From the NCBI GenBank assembly GCA_035698885.1, contig DASSBJ010000101.1, forward strand, positions 1 through 11,992: 11,992 nt of DNA. Reading direction: 5' to 3'. The stretch is from VRUE01 sp035698885 (GTDB lineage: Bacteria > Actinomycetota > Thermoleophilia > Solirubrobacterales > 70-9). Below, piece after piece: positions 6,602 through 11,992 of the stretch; within the stretch, counting starts at the first letter, position 1, and every line of letters begins with the position of its first letter. Position numbers and translations under genes: made by a program. Under the pieces are notes generated by a model that was not told the DNA's origin, ran no database searches, and worked only from the letters and a program-made list of their open reading frames with translations.

Positions 6602-7086
6602 CGCGCGAGGTCGTCGTCGAGGCGCTTCGCGTCCTCGTCGCTGGGCGCCGCATCCGTGGCGGCGCCGTCCGCACCGGGCCCAGGGGAGCCCCGTCGCCAG
6701 CGCGCCACGCCGAACGCCAGCGCGATCGCCGCGACCACGAAGCCGACCGCCGGCACCAGGTAGGCGGACAGGTCGAAGCCCTTTCCTTCCGGCAGCGCCA
6801 GCACCGCCGGCCCGTACTGGGCGACGAGCGCGTCCTCGACTTCGGACTTGTCCCTGCCTTCGGCGATCAGCCGCTTGACCAGCGCCCGCTCGCGCTCGGC
6901 CTGCGGCGATTCCGCCAGCTCGAGCAGCGTGCCGCAGATCGGGCACATCACCTCGTCTTCGACGTCGTTGACGCTGGTCTGGGCGGCTGCCGGCGGGGCG
7001 ATTGCGAGCATCGCCAGCGCCACAAGAAGCAGTGGGAATGGCGAGTTTGTCTCGCATACCGAGAGCAACTCGCCAGCTCGCCTCAC
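6589..7086 (-). CDS. ccmH: cytochrome c-type biogenesis protein CcmH, short form
   Basis: This is a 165-residue exported thiol protein of cytochrome c maturation that helps reduce apocytochrome cysteines before heme attachment. It has a signal/anchor segment (about 17-34, PLLLVALAMLAIAPPAAA) and the redox motif CPIC (Cys48-Cys51). The helical segment ERERALVKRLIAEGRDKSE (64-82) and ALVAQYGPAVLALPEGKGFD (86-105) are characteristic of the family. A second membrane helix (about 108-128) and a short charged cytoplasmic tail follow. The active site is CPIC rather than the proteobacterial LRCxVCQ form. The GTG at 7086 overlaps the stop of the thioredoxin gene (GTGA) and gives a sensible signal sequence; a TTG six codons later is an alternative. 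The TPR half found in CcmI/long CcmH is absent. The 3' end overlaps the convergent P-loop gene by 13 nt. Confidence 0.88.
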   Translation of the reverse strand: MRRAGELLSVCETNSPFPLLLVALAMLAIAPPAAAQTSVNDVEDEVMCPICGTLLELAESPQAERERALVKRLIAEGRDKSEVEDALVAQYGPAVLALPEGKGFDLSAYLVPAVGFVVAAIALAFGVARWRRGSPGPGADGAATDAAPSDEDAKRLDDDLARYDL

Positions 7087-7604
7087 GATCGCCCTTCGAC
7101 GAGCGGCACGACCTGTTTGCGCAGGAAGGCTCCGTCCACCGGCCCGCGCCAGATCAGCGCCAGCCTGCCTCGCGGGTCGACGAGGAAGTTCTCGGGCACG
7201 CCGGTCGAGCCGAAGGCGGCGCTGCGTTCGTCGCCGATCGAGCGCAGCTGCGGGTAGCGCACGTCGTTCTCGCGCAGGAAGGCGAGCGCGTCGTCGCTGT
7301 TGTCCTGGACGTTGATCCCGAGCACGGCGACGCCCCGCTTGCCGTAGCGCCGTGCGAAGCGGTCCAGCACCGGCGCCTCCTCGCGGCAGGGGATGCACCA
7401 CGAGGCCCAGAGGTTGACGAGCACCCAGCGCCCCCGGTAGCCGGCGATCGAGCCGCGGCCAGGCCCGCCGAGAACCGGCAGCACCTTGTCCGGCGCCGGG
7501 TCGCCGACCGCGATCTTCGCCTCGCCCTTGTTCAGCAGCCCGAATCCGAGCAGCCCGATCACCGCGCAGACGGCAAGGAAGGCAAGAAAGGCACGGGCGC
7601 TCAC
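7083..7604 (-). CDS. ccmG: membrane-anchored thiol-disulfide oxidoreductase, CcmG/ResA/DsbE type
   Basis: The 173-residue thioredoxin-fold protein has one N-terminal membrane anchor (about 5-23), so the catalytic domain lies outside the cytoplasmic membrane. The motifs are VGDPAPD (33-39, entry to the fold), LWASWCIPCREEAP with active-site Cys70 and Cys73, GINVQD (96-101), and the cis-proline loop GVPENFLVDPRG (Pro137). Proteins of this type reduce apocytochrome c cysteines, and the directly following ccmH (4-nt overlap) supports that role here. CcmF, CcsA/ResB and DsbD-like partners are not in the window. The start is the GTG at 7604. No clear Shine-Dalgarno precedes it, but a TAATGT hexamer lies 9 nt upstream, so a leaderless or near-leaderless transcript is likely. 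Confidence 0.92.
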   Translation of the reverse strand: MSARAFLAFLAVCAVIGLLGFGLLNKGEAKIAVGDPAPDKVLPVLGGPGRGSIAGYRGRWVLVNLWASWCIPCREEAPVLDRFARRYGKRGVAVLGINVQDNSDDALAFLRENDVRYPQLRSIGDERSAAFGSTGVPENFLVDPRGRLALIWRGPVDGAFLRKQVVPLVEGRS

Positions 7605-7613
7605 TGCCGGCGA

Positions 7614-7619
7614 ACATTA
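7614..7619 (-). promoter_or_regulatory. candidate -10 element (TAATGT) of the ccmG-ccmH operon
   Basis: TAATGT on the - strand is followed by 9 bases and the GTG start at 7604, placing transcription start within a few bases of the codon. No good -35 is seen. This is a weak call based on spacing. Confidence 0.35.
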
Positions 7620-7645
7620 GCCGTCGCAGGACCGCGGCCTGGCCG

Positions 7646-7651
7646 TAGAAT
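7646..7651 (+). promoter_or_regulatory. candidate -10 element (TAGAAT) of the tRNA-Gly gene
   Basis: TAGAAT lies 10 bases before the first base of the tRNA, a normal distance for a stable-RNA promoter with a very short 5' leader. No clear -35 hexamer is present at the expected distance. Confidence 0.5.
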
Positions 7652-7661
7652 CAGGCCTAAC

Positions 7662-7734
7662 GCGGACGTAGCTCAGCTGGTAGAGCGCGAGCTTCCCAAG
7701 CTCGAGGTCGCGGGTTCGAGACCCGTCGTCCGCT
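7662..7734 (+). tRNA. tRNA-Gly (anticodon CCC)
   Basis: A complete cloverleaf can be folded by hand. The acceptor stem is GCGGACG/CGTCCGC. The D arm is GCTC/GAGC around AGCTGGTA. The anticodon stem is CGAGC/GCTCG with loop TTCCCAA, giving anticodon CCC (reads GGG). A 5-base variable loop AGGTC and a T arm GCGGG-TTCGAGA-CCCGT with one G-T pair follow. The discriminator base is T, as usual for bacterial tRNA-Gly. The 73-base gene does not encode CCA. It sits alone between the divergent ccmG and the downstream kup. Confidence 0.96.
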
Positions 7735-7803
7735 TTCCCGGCTCGGCGACGTGCCGGGGGTTGGAGTAGGCTCTCGCGCGGTGCGCCGGGAAGCCTGGTC
7801 GGC

Positions 7804-7809
7804 AAAGGA
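7804..7809 (+). promoter_or_regulatory. ribosome binding site of kup
   Basis: AAAGGA is followed by 6 bases and the ATG at 7816. This supports the chosen start. It also shows that kup, unlike argS and the phosphoesterase gene, has a conventional leader of up to ~80 nt after the tRNA. Confidence 0.6.
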
Positions 7810-7815
7810 CCGACC

Positions 7816-9753
7816 ATGAGCCGACCCGTTGCCACCGCGCCCAGAAGCGCCGCCCACGGCGCAGCCGCCGCGCACCGCTCGCACTCACCGAACCTCCTCG
7901 CGCTTGCGGCGCTCGGCGTCGTCTTCGGCGACATCGGGACCAGCCCGCTGTACGCGATGCACGCGATCTTCACGGGCGATCACCCCGTTCGGGCCACTCC
8001 GGCGGACGTCTACGGCGTCATCTCGCTGGTGGCCTGGTCGCTGACCCTGATGGTCTCGATCAAGTTCGTCGTCTTCGTGATGCGCGCCGACAACGACGGC
8101 GAGGGTGGTGTGATGGCCCTGTACGCGCTGGTGCGGCGGGCGACGATCGAGCGGCCGGTCGTGAAGGCCGCTCTGCTCACCGCGGGCATCGTCGGGGTGG
8201 CCCTCTTCTTCGCCGACGCGATGATCACGCCGGCGATCTCGGTCCTCTCGGCTGTCGAAGGCGTCGAGGTGGCGGCGCCTGGCCTCTCCTCGGTGGTGCT
8301 GCCGTGCACGATCGGCGTGCTGGCGCTGCTGTTCGCCATCCAGCGGCATGGGACCGCCACGATCGGCCGTCTCTTCGCGCCGGTGATCGGCGTCTGGTTC
8401 GCCGCGCTCGCCGCCGCCGGGCTGGCGCAGCTGTTTCGCGATCCCGCGGCGCTGAGGGGCCTCTCGCCCTCCTATGCCGTGCAGTTCTTCGGCGCCCACC
8501 CGACCACCGCGTTCCTCTCGCTCGGCGCCGTCGTGCTGGTCTTCACCGGTTCCGAGGCGCTCTACGCGGACATGGGCCACTTCGGCAGGTTGGCGATCAG
8601 CCGGGCCTGGTTCTTCGTCGCCTTTCCCGCCCTGATGCTCAACTATCTGGGCCAGGCTTCGCTGATCCTCGACACGCCCGCCGCGATCTCGAACCCCTTC
8701 TACCTCCTCTTGCCGGAGTGGTCGCGCGGGCCGATGATCGTCCTCGCGACGTGCGCGACGCTGATCGCGTCGCAGGCGGTCATTGCGGGAGCCTTCTCCG
8801 TCACCCGCCAGGTGGTCCAGCTGGGCTTCCTGCCCCGGATGACGATCAGGCACACGTCCCCGGAGACGATCGGCCAGGTGTACCTGCCGGCGGTGAACTG
8901 GACGCTCTTCGCCCTGGTGGTGGGTCTCTGCCTCGGTTTCGGCTCTTCCGGGAAGCTGGCGACCGCGTACGGGATCGCCGTCACCGGCACCCTGCTGGTC
9001 GATTCGCTGCTCTTCCTCGTCGTGGCCCGGAAGCTCTGGCGCAAGCCGCGCTCGGCGATCGCCCTCGGCGTCGTCGGGTTCGTCCTGCTCGACCTGCTCT
9101 TCCTCGGCGCCAACCTGCCGAAGATCGCCGAGGGCGGCTGGTTCCCGATGCTGGTCGGTGCGCTGATACTGATGCTGCTGACCACCTGGCATCGCGGCCG
9201 CGAGCTCGTCAGCGCCGAGCGGGCTCGAGCGGAGGGCGACCTGCCTGACTTCATCGACGAGATGCACAGGAAGGGCCTGCCGACCCGGATCAAGGGTTCC
9301 GCCGTGTTCCTCAGCCCCTCGAAGGAGACGACGCCGCTGGCCCTACGTGTTGCTCAGAAACGCCTCCGAGCCATCCCCGAGGAGGTGGTCGTCCTGACGG
9401 TGGAGACGGCGAACGAGCCGTTCGTCGCCGCCGAGGCGCGCGCCGAGCTGGACCACCTCGGCGACCCGGAGGACGGGTTCTCGCACCTCTCGCTTCGCTT
9501 TGGCTACCAGGAAGACCCTGACGTGCCGAGGGGGATCAACGTGGCGCGGGACAAGGGCCTCGTCGACCTGAACCCGTACCACGTCACCTATTACCTCTCT
9601 CAGATGGACCTGCTTCCGTTTGGCGACCGGGGCATGGCGCGGCGCCGCAAGGACCTGTTCATGGCGATGGCCCGCAACGCCGCCAGCCCCGTCGCGTACT
9701 TCAACCTCCCGCCCGAGCACGTGGTCGCCCTCGGCGGCCAGATCCGCTTCTAG
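7816..9753 (+). CDS. kup: KUP/HAK/KT-family potassium uptake permease
   Basis: This 645-residue K+ importer of the cytoplasmic membrane, driven by proton symport in characterised members, carries the signature GVVFGDIGTSPLYA (34-47) in the first membrane helix. RADNDGEGGVMALYAL (90-105) and FFADAMITPAISVLSAVEG (131-149) are also family motifs, as is SEALYADMGHFG (246-257). About 12 hydrophobic segments span residues 28-456. The C-terminal cytoplasmic domain (about 465-645) ends in the usual VVALGGQIRF form. The length is normal for the family. The first ~25 residues are Ala/His/Ser-rich and poorly conserved. The start is the ATG at 7816 with AAAGGA upstream. A TAGGCT at 7767-7772 could be a -10, or the gene could be read through from the tRNA promoter. 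The stop is followed by no clear terminator, and the 3' end overlaps the opposite-strand regulator by 53 nt. Confidence 0.97.
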   Translation: MSRPVATAPRSAAHGAAAAHRSHSPNLLALAALGVVFGDIGTSPLYAMHAIFTGDHPVRATPADVYGVISLVAWSLTLMVSIKFVVFVMRADNDGEGGVMALYALVRRATIERPVVKAALLTAGIVGVALFFADAMITPAISVLSAVEGVEVAAPGLSSVVLPCTIGVLALLFAIQRHGTATIGRLFAPVIGVWFAALAAAGLAQLFRDPAALRGLSPSYAVQFFGAHPTTAFLSLGAVVLVFTGSEALYADMGHFGRLAISRAWFFVAFPALMLNYLGQASLILDTPAAISNPFYLLLPEWSRGPMIVLATCATLIASQAVIAGAFSVTRQVVQLGFLPRMTIRHTSPETIGQVYLPAVNWTLFALVVGLCLGFGSSGKLATAYGIAVTGTLLVDSLLFLVVARKLWRKPRSAIALGVVGFVLLDLLFLGANLPKIAEGGWFPMLVGALILMLLTTWHRGRELVSAERARAEGDLPDFIDEMHRKGLPTRIKGSAVFLSPSKETTPLALRVAQKRLRAIPEEVVVLTVETANEPFVAAEARAELDHLGDPEDGFSHLSLRFGYQEDPDVPRGINVARDKGLVDLNPYHVTYYLSQMDLLPFGDRGMARRRKDLFMAMARNAASPVAYFNLPPEHVVALGGQIRF

Positions 9754-10030
9754 CGCGATCCCCCGGCGCCTTGCGGGAGCCTCTCTCGGATGCGTCGGTC
9801 GCGCGGTAGAAGTGCTCGATCGCGCCGCGGACCTGCTGTTCGTCGACGACCTCGACCAGGTCCGAGTTGCGCAGCTCGGTCACGTGGTAGTTGACCGTGC
9901 TCAGCGGCGCCTGCAGCTCGAGGCTGAGGTCCTTCGGCGACAGCGTGCGACCGCCGTCGAGGTTGAGCACTTCGAGGATTGAAACACGGAGTGGATGGGT
10001 ATTGGCGCGAGCCAGGCGTTCCCAATTCAC
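9701..10030 (-). CDS. small ArsR-like winged-helix transcriptional regulator
   Basis: The ~109-residue DNA-binding protein starts from the GTG at 10030, with GTGAGG 5 nt upstream (10036-10041). It begins MNWERLARANTHPLR and continues through a winged-helix core. Helices around HPLRVSILEVL (11-21) and LSPKDLSLELQ (28-38) precede the recognition helix PLSTVNYHVTELRNSDLVEV (40-59), with the wing near DEQQVRGAIEHFYRA. The STVNYHVTEL pattern is typical of ArsR/HTH_20 regulators. No Cys/His metal site is seen. An in-frame ATG at 10087 would add 19 residues read from AT-rich promoter-like DNA and is less likely. The last ~18 residues are antisense to the kup end, are basic low-complexity and may be unconserved. 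It is divergent from the secreted-protein gene, which it may regulate (inference). Confidence 0.82.
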   Translation of the reverse strand: MNWERLARANTHPLRVSILEVLNLDGGRTLSPKDLSLELQAPLSTVNYHVTELRNSDLVEVVDEQQVRGAIEHFYRATDASERGSRKAPGDRARSGSGRRGRPRARAGG

Positions 10031-10035
10031 GACTA

Positions 10036-10041
10036 CCTCAC
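10036..10041 (-). promoter_or_regulatory. ribosome binding site deciding the regulator start
   Basis: GTGAGG on the - strand lies 5 bases before the GTG at 10030. It favours this start over the in-frame ATG at 10087. Confidence 0.55.
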
Positions 10042-10109
10042 TTTCGTTGACTGGGGAATACCTAAAAATACTAGCGCAGATCATCAAAATCGGGTAATAT
10101 CATCGGCAC
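10042..10109. promoter_or_regulatory. AT-rich divergent promoter/operator region
   Basis: The stretch is markedly richer in A/T than the rest of the window. On the + strand, TAATAT (10095-10100) is a near-consensus -10 for the secreted-protein gene and would start transcription near 10107. On the - strand, TAGTAT (complement of 10068-10073) is a candidate -10 for the regulator, with TTACCC about 18 nt upstream as a weak -35. A direct repeat ATCATC (10080-10085 and 10099-10104, 19 bp apart, about two helical turns) flanks and overlaps the + strand promoter and could be an operator. The operator role is inference. Confidence 0.5.
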
Positions 10110-10120
10110 ATGGTCGAGCG

Positions 10121-10127
10121 GGAGGAG
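10121..10127 (+). promoter_or_regulatory. strong ribosome binding site of the secreted repeat protein
   Basis: GGAGGAG is followed by 6 bases and the ATG at 10134. It is the best Shine-Dalgarno sequence in the window and selects this ATG over the in-frame ATG at 10110. Confidence 0.75.
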
Positions 10128-10133
10128 ATCGGG

Positions 10134-11992
10134 ATGAGCTGGGGAGCGCGGACCGGGGCTGTTGCTGTCATGGTTTTTTTGGCTCTGGGCCTCACGTTCG
10201 GCGCTTCGGCAGCCGTCGCCGACACGGGCGACATCATCGCTCCGTCCGACCCCGAAAGCCCGGAAGAAAACAGCGGCTGGCAGGCCGGTACCTGCAACGC
10301 GGAACCGCCCGAAACCACTGACTTCTGCTCGGTCGAAACCCCGGGTCAGTTCTTCGAACAGGCCTCTGGACACCCGCAGTGGGGCTTCACCCAGATCATC
10401 GTCAAGCATGACGAACCGGTTCCGGGGGCCGAAAGGCCGGTAGGGCAGCTGAAGACCGTTCGTGTCGACTTGCCGGTTGGCCTCAGCGTCAATCCCCAGG
10501 CGACCGAGCAGTGCCCGCTGGCAACCTTCGAAGCCGATCCGGCGTCATGTCCGCCCGGCTCAGTGGTCGGGAAAAGCGAGGTCACCGGCACGGCGCCGCC
10601 ACTCTTCCAGCCGCCGGTCGAACTTCCTCCTTCGACCGTCTACAACATCGTTCCGGTCGAAGGCGAGGCGGCTCGTTTCGGCTTCGAACTTGGCGGCAAA
10701 CACGTCTTCTTGCGCGCAAACGTCGCTTGGGACGGTGACTTCCATGAGGGATTCACGATCGATGCGCCCGAGACGCCGAGCCTCGAAGGCCTCGTCGAAG
10801 GTCTCGTCTTGAAAAATCGTTTCGTCTTCGATGGCCGCGCGGGCGACGGCACCTTCATCACCACGCCGAGCACCTGCTTTGGGCCTGCGGTCCCCTCGTC
10901 CCCCTTCGTGCATCTCTACTCGACCAGGCTGCGGGCCGACTCATACGAGCAACCCAACCCGACCTTCCCCGACGGCTCCTCCTTCTTCGAGTCCCGCATC
11001 CCTCCGGGAACCGAACCCAGGGAATGCGGCTCGATTCCGTTCGACCCGTCGATCGGCGTCAATCCGGGGACGACTCAGACCGACTCGCCGAGCGGCCCCG
11101 CGATCGCCGTCCACGTGCCGTTCGAACCGCCGACGATCGCTGAAATCGCCCAGGAAAAGACCAAGCAGGCGAACTCCTACGTGCGCGAAGCGCAGGTGAC
11201 GATGCCGCCCGGGATGGGACTCAACCCCTCGGCCGCCAGCGGCGGACTGCAGACGTGCACGGACGCCCAGTTCGGCCTCGGCTCGCACAACGAAGCCAAC
11301 GGCTGCCCGGCGGCGTCGAGGATCGGCAGCGTCTCGATTGACACGCCGCCGCTCCCCGACGGCTCGCTGACCGGCTCTGTATACGTCGGCCAGCAGCTGA
11401 GTCGCGACCCGACGTCGGGCAAGGAGTACAGGATCTTCGTCGAAGCCCTCTCGCAGCGCTACGGGATCTTCGTGCGCCTCGAAGGCAAGGTGAGCGCCGA
11501 CCCGAGCACCGGCCGGTTGACGACCACCTTCGAAGGTCGCGAAGTCGAAGGCATCGGCGGGACGAAGATCCCGAAGGGCCTGCCGCAGGTGCCGTTCAGC
11601 ACCTTCACGCTCGACTTCAACGACGGCGACCACGCCGTTCTGACGAGTCCGGGCGCCTGCGGGCCGAACAAGACCACCACGGCGATGACGCCGTGGAGCG
11701 GCAACCCCCCGGCGACCCCCTCCGGCGACTTCACCCTGACCGGCCTGCCGACCGGCGGCGCCTGCCCGCAGACGCTCGGCGAGCGGCCGTTCGGCCCGAG
11801 CGTCAACGCCGGCGTCGCGAACAATCGGGCCGGCGCCTTCAGCCCGCTGCACATGGACATCGCCCGCTCGGACGGCAACCAGGAGCTGAAGGGCGTCGAC
11901 GTCACCCTGCCGCCGGGGCTGACCGCGAAGCTGAAGGGCGTCGACTACTGCCCGGAGGCGGCGCTCGCCGCGGCGGCGAATGCCGACGGCAG
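10134..11992 (+). CDS. large secreted protein with ~240-residue repeats (3' end outside window), function unknown
   Basis: The frame is open for at least 619 residues and runs off the window. Residues 1-29 form a signal peptide (hydrophobic 9-22, cleavage near ASA-AVA-D). The mature part contains a repeated unit of about 240 residues. Each unit starts with a V-x-V-x-L/M-P-x-G-L/M strand: VRVDLPVGL (109-117), AQVTMPPGM (353-361) and VDVTLPPGL (588-596). Then comes a Cys-rich CPxxxx...CPxxSxxG segment (Cys127/139; Cys375/391; Cys606), a VY...-F-type β-rich stretch, a TxPxxC segment (Cys248; Cys509) and a PFxPS-x(9-10)-G segment (303-321; 552-568). There are no membrane segments after the signal. 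The start is supported by GGAGGAG at 10121-10127. The first half uses GAA strongly, unlike the cytoplasmic genes. Large exported proteins of this look recur in Thermoleophilia genomes, to my memory without an assigned function. A surface or β-sandwich scaffold role is inference. Confidence 0.9.
   Translation, partial: MSWGARTGAVAVMVFLALGLTFGASAAVADTGDIIAPSDPESPEENSGWQAGTCNAEPPETTDFCSVETPGQFFEQASGHPQWGFTQIIVKHDEPVPGAERPVGQLKTVRVDLPVGLSVNPQATEQCPLATFEADPASCPPGSVVGKSEVTGTAPPLFQPPVELPPSTVYNIVPVEGEAARFGFELGGKHVFLRANVAWDGDFHEGFTIDAPETPSLEGLVEGLVLKNRFVFDGRAGDGTFITTPSTCFGPAVPSSPFVHLYSTRLRADSYEQPNPTFPDGSSFFESRIPPGTEPRECGSIPFDPSIGVNPGTTQTDSPSGPAIAVHVPFEPPTIAEIAQEKTKQANSYVREAQVTMPPGMGLNPSAASGGLQTCTDAQFGLGSHNEANGCPAASRIGSVSIDTPPLPDGSLTGSVYVGQQLSRDPTSGKEYRIFVEALSQRYGIFVRLEGKVSADPSTGRLTTTFEGREVEGIGGTKIPKGLPQVPFSTFTLDFNDGDHAVLTSPGACGPNKTTTAMTPWSGNPPATPSGDFTLTGLPTGGACPQTLGERPFGPSVNAGVANNRAGAFSPLHMDIARSDGNQELKGVDVTLPPGLTAKLKGVDYCPEAALAAAANADG

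Noticed and set aside
7737..7758. CCCGGC...GCCGGG hairpin after tRNA-Gly as an intrinsic terminator
   Set aside because: Only a 6-bp stem with a 10-base loop and no T-run afterwards; it could be a processing or chance structure.
7735..7815. c-di-AMP (ydaO-type) riboswitch ahead of kup
   Set aside because: Such riboswitches often control K+ transporters, but the 81-bp gap is too short and I see none of the expected conserved structure.
7885..9267. 460-codon - strand open frame
   Set aside because: Antisense to kup; highly charged His/Asp/Arg composition expected from the complement of a membrane-protein gene.
10110..10133. Alternative ATG at 10110 for the secreted protein
   Set aside because: It would put charged residues EREE before the signal peptide and place the strong GGAGGAG site inside the coding sequence. 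The TAATAT spacing would allow a near-leaderless start there, so it is not fully excluded.
10941..11852. 303-codon - strand open frame
   Set aside because: Antisense to the secreted repeat protein, whose own frame is open over the whole stretch and has a signal peptide, ribosome binding site and internal repeats.

Overview
The window is very GC-rich, with G/C-ending codons almost throughout and long antisense open frames as a by-product. It is bacterial and most likely actinobacterial. The serine/threonine kinase next to a lipoprotein, the leaderless-type promoters, the CPIC-type CcmH and the style of the large secreted protein at the right end all resemble Thermoleophilia/Solirubrobacterales. 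That lineage call is inference, since no rRNA or marker alignment could be run.

Left part (1-1557, + strand): the 3' end of gpmI (cofactor-independent phosphoglycerate mutase) overlaps tgt (tRNA-guanine transglycosylase) in an ATGA junction. A long inverted repeat (1557-1676) fills the gap to the convergent kinase gene. On the - strand (4303 down to 1687) three tightly overlapping genes form an operon: a calcineurin-like metallophosphoesterase, a lipoprotein with a long Glu/Lys/Pro-rich tail, and a PknB-like membrane Ser/Thr kinase without PASTA domains. A 46-bp divergent promoter region separates this operon from argS.

Middle (4350-7734): argS (arginyl-tRNA synthetase) is coupled through a GTGA overlap to a small protein that looks like the cytoplasmic ATPase half of a CpsD/Wzc-type chain-length/tyrosine-kinase protein, but its Walker A motif has decayed. 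It converges, with a 13-nt overlap, on a - strand pair for cytochrome c maturation: a CcmG/ResA-type thioredoxin and a short CcmH. A tRNA-Gly(CCC) gene follows on the + strand.

Right part (7816-11992): kup (K+ uptake permease) overlaps tail-to-tail with a small ArsR-like winged-helix regulator on the - strand. An AT-rich divergent promoter region follows. Then comes the start of a large secreted protein, at least 619 residues and open at the window end, built from repeats of about 240 residues.

Most of the window is core metabolism and translation. The less ordinary parts are the phosphoesterase-lipoprotein-kinase operon, the degenerate P-loop protein after argS, the inverted repeat, and the regulator/secreted-repeat-protein pair. 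I see no transposase, CRISPR array, phage gene or rRNA.
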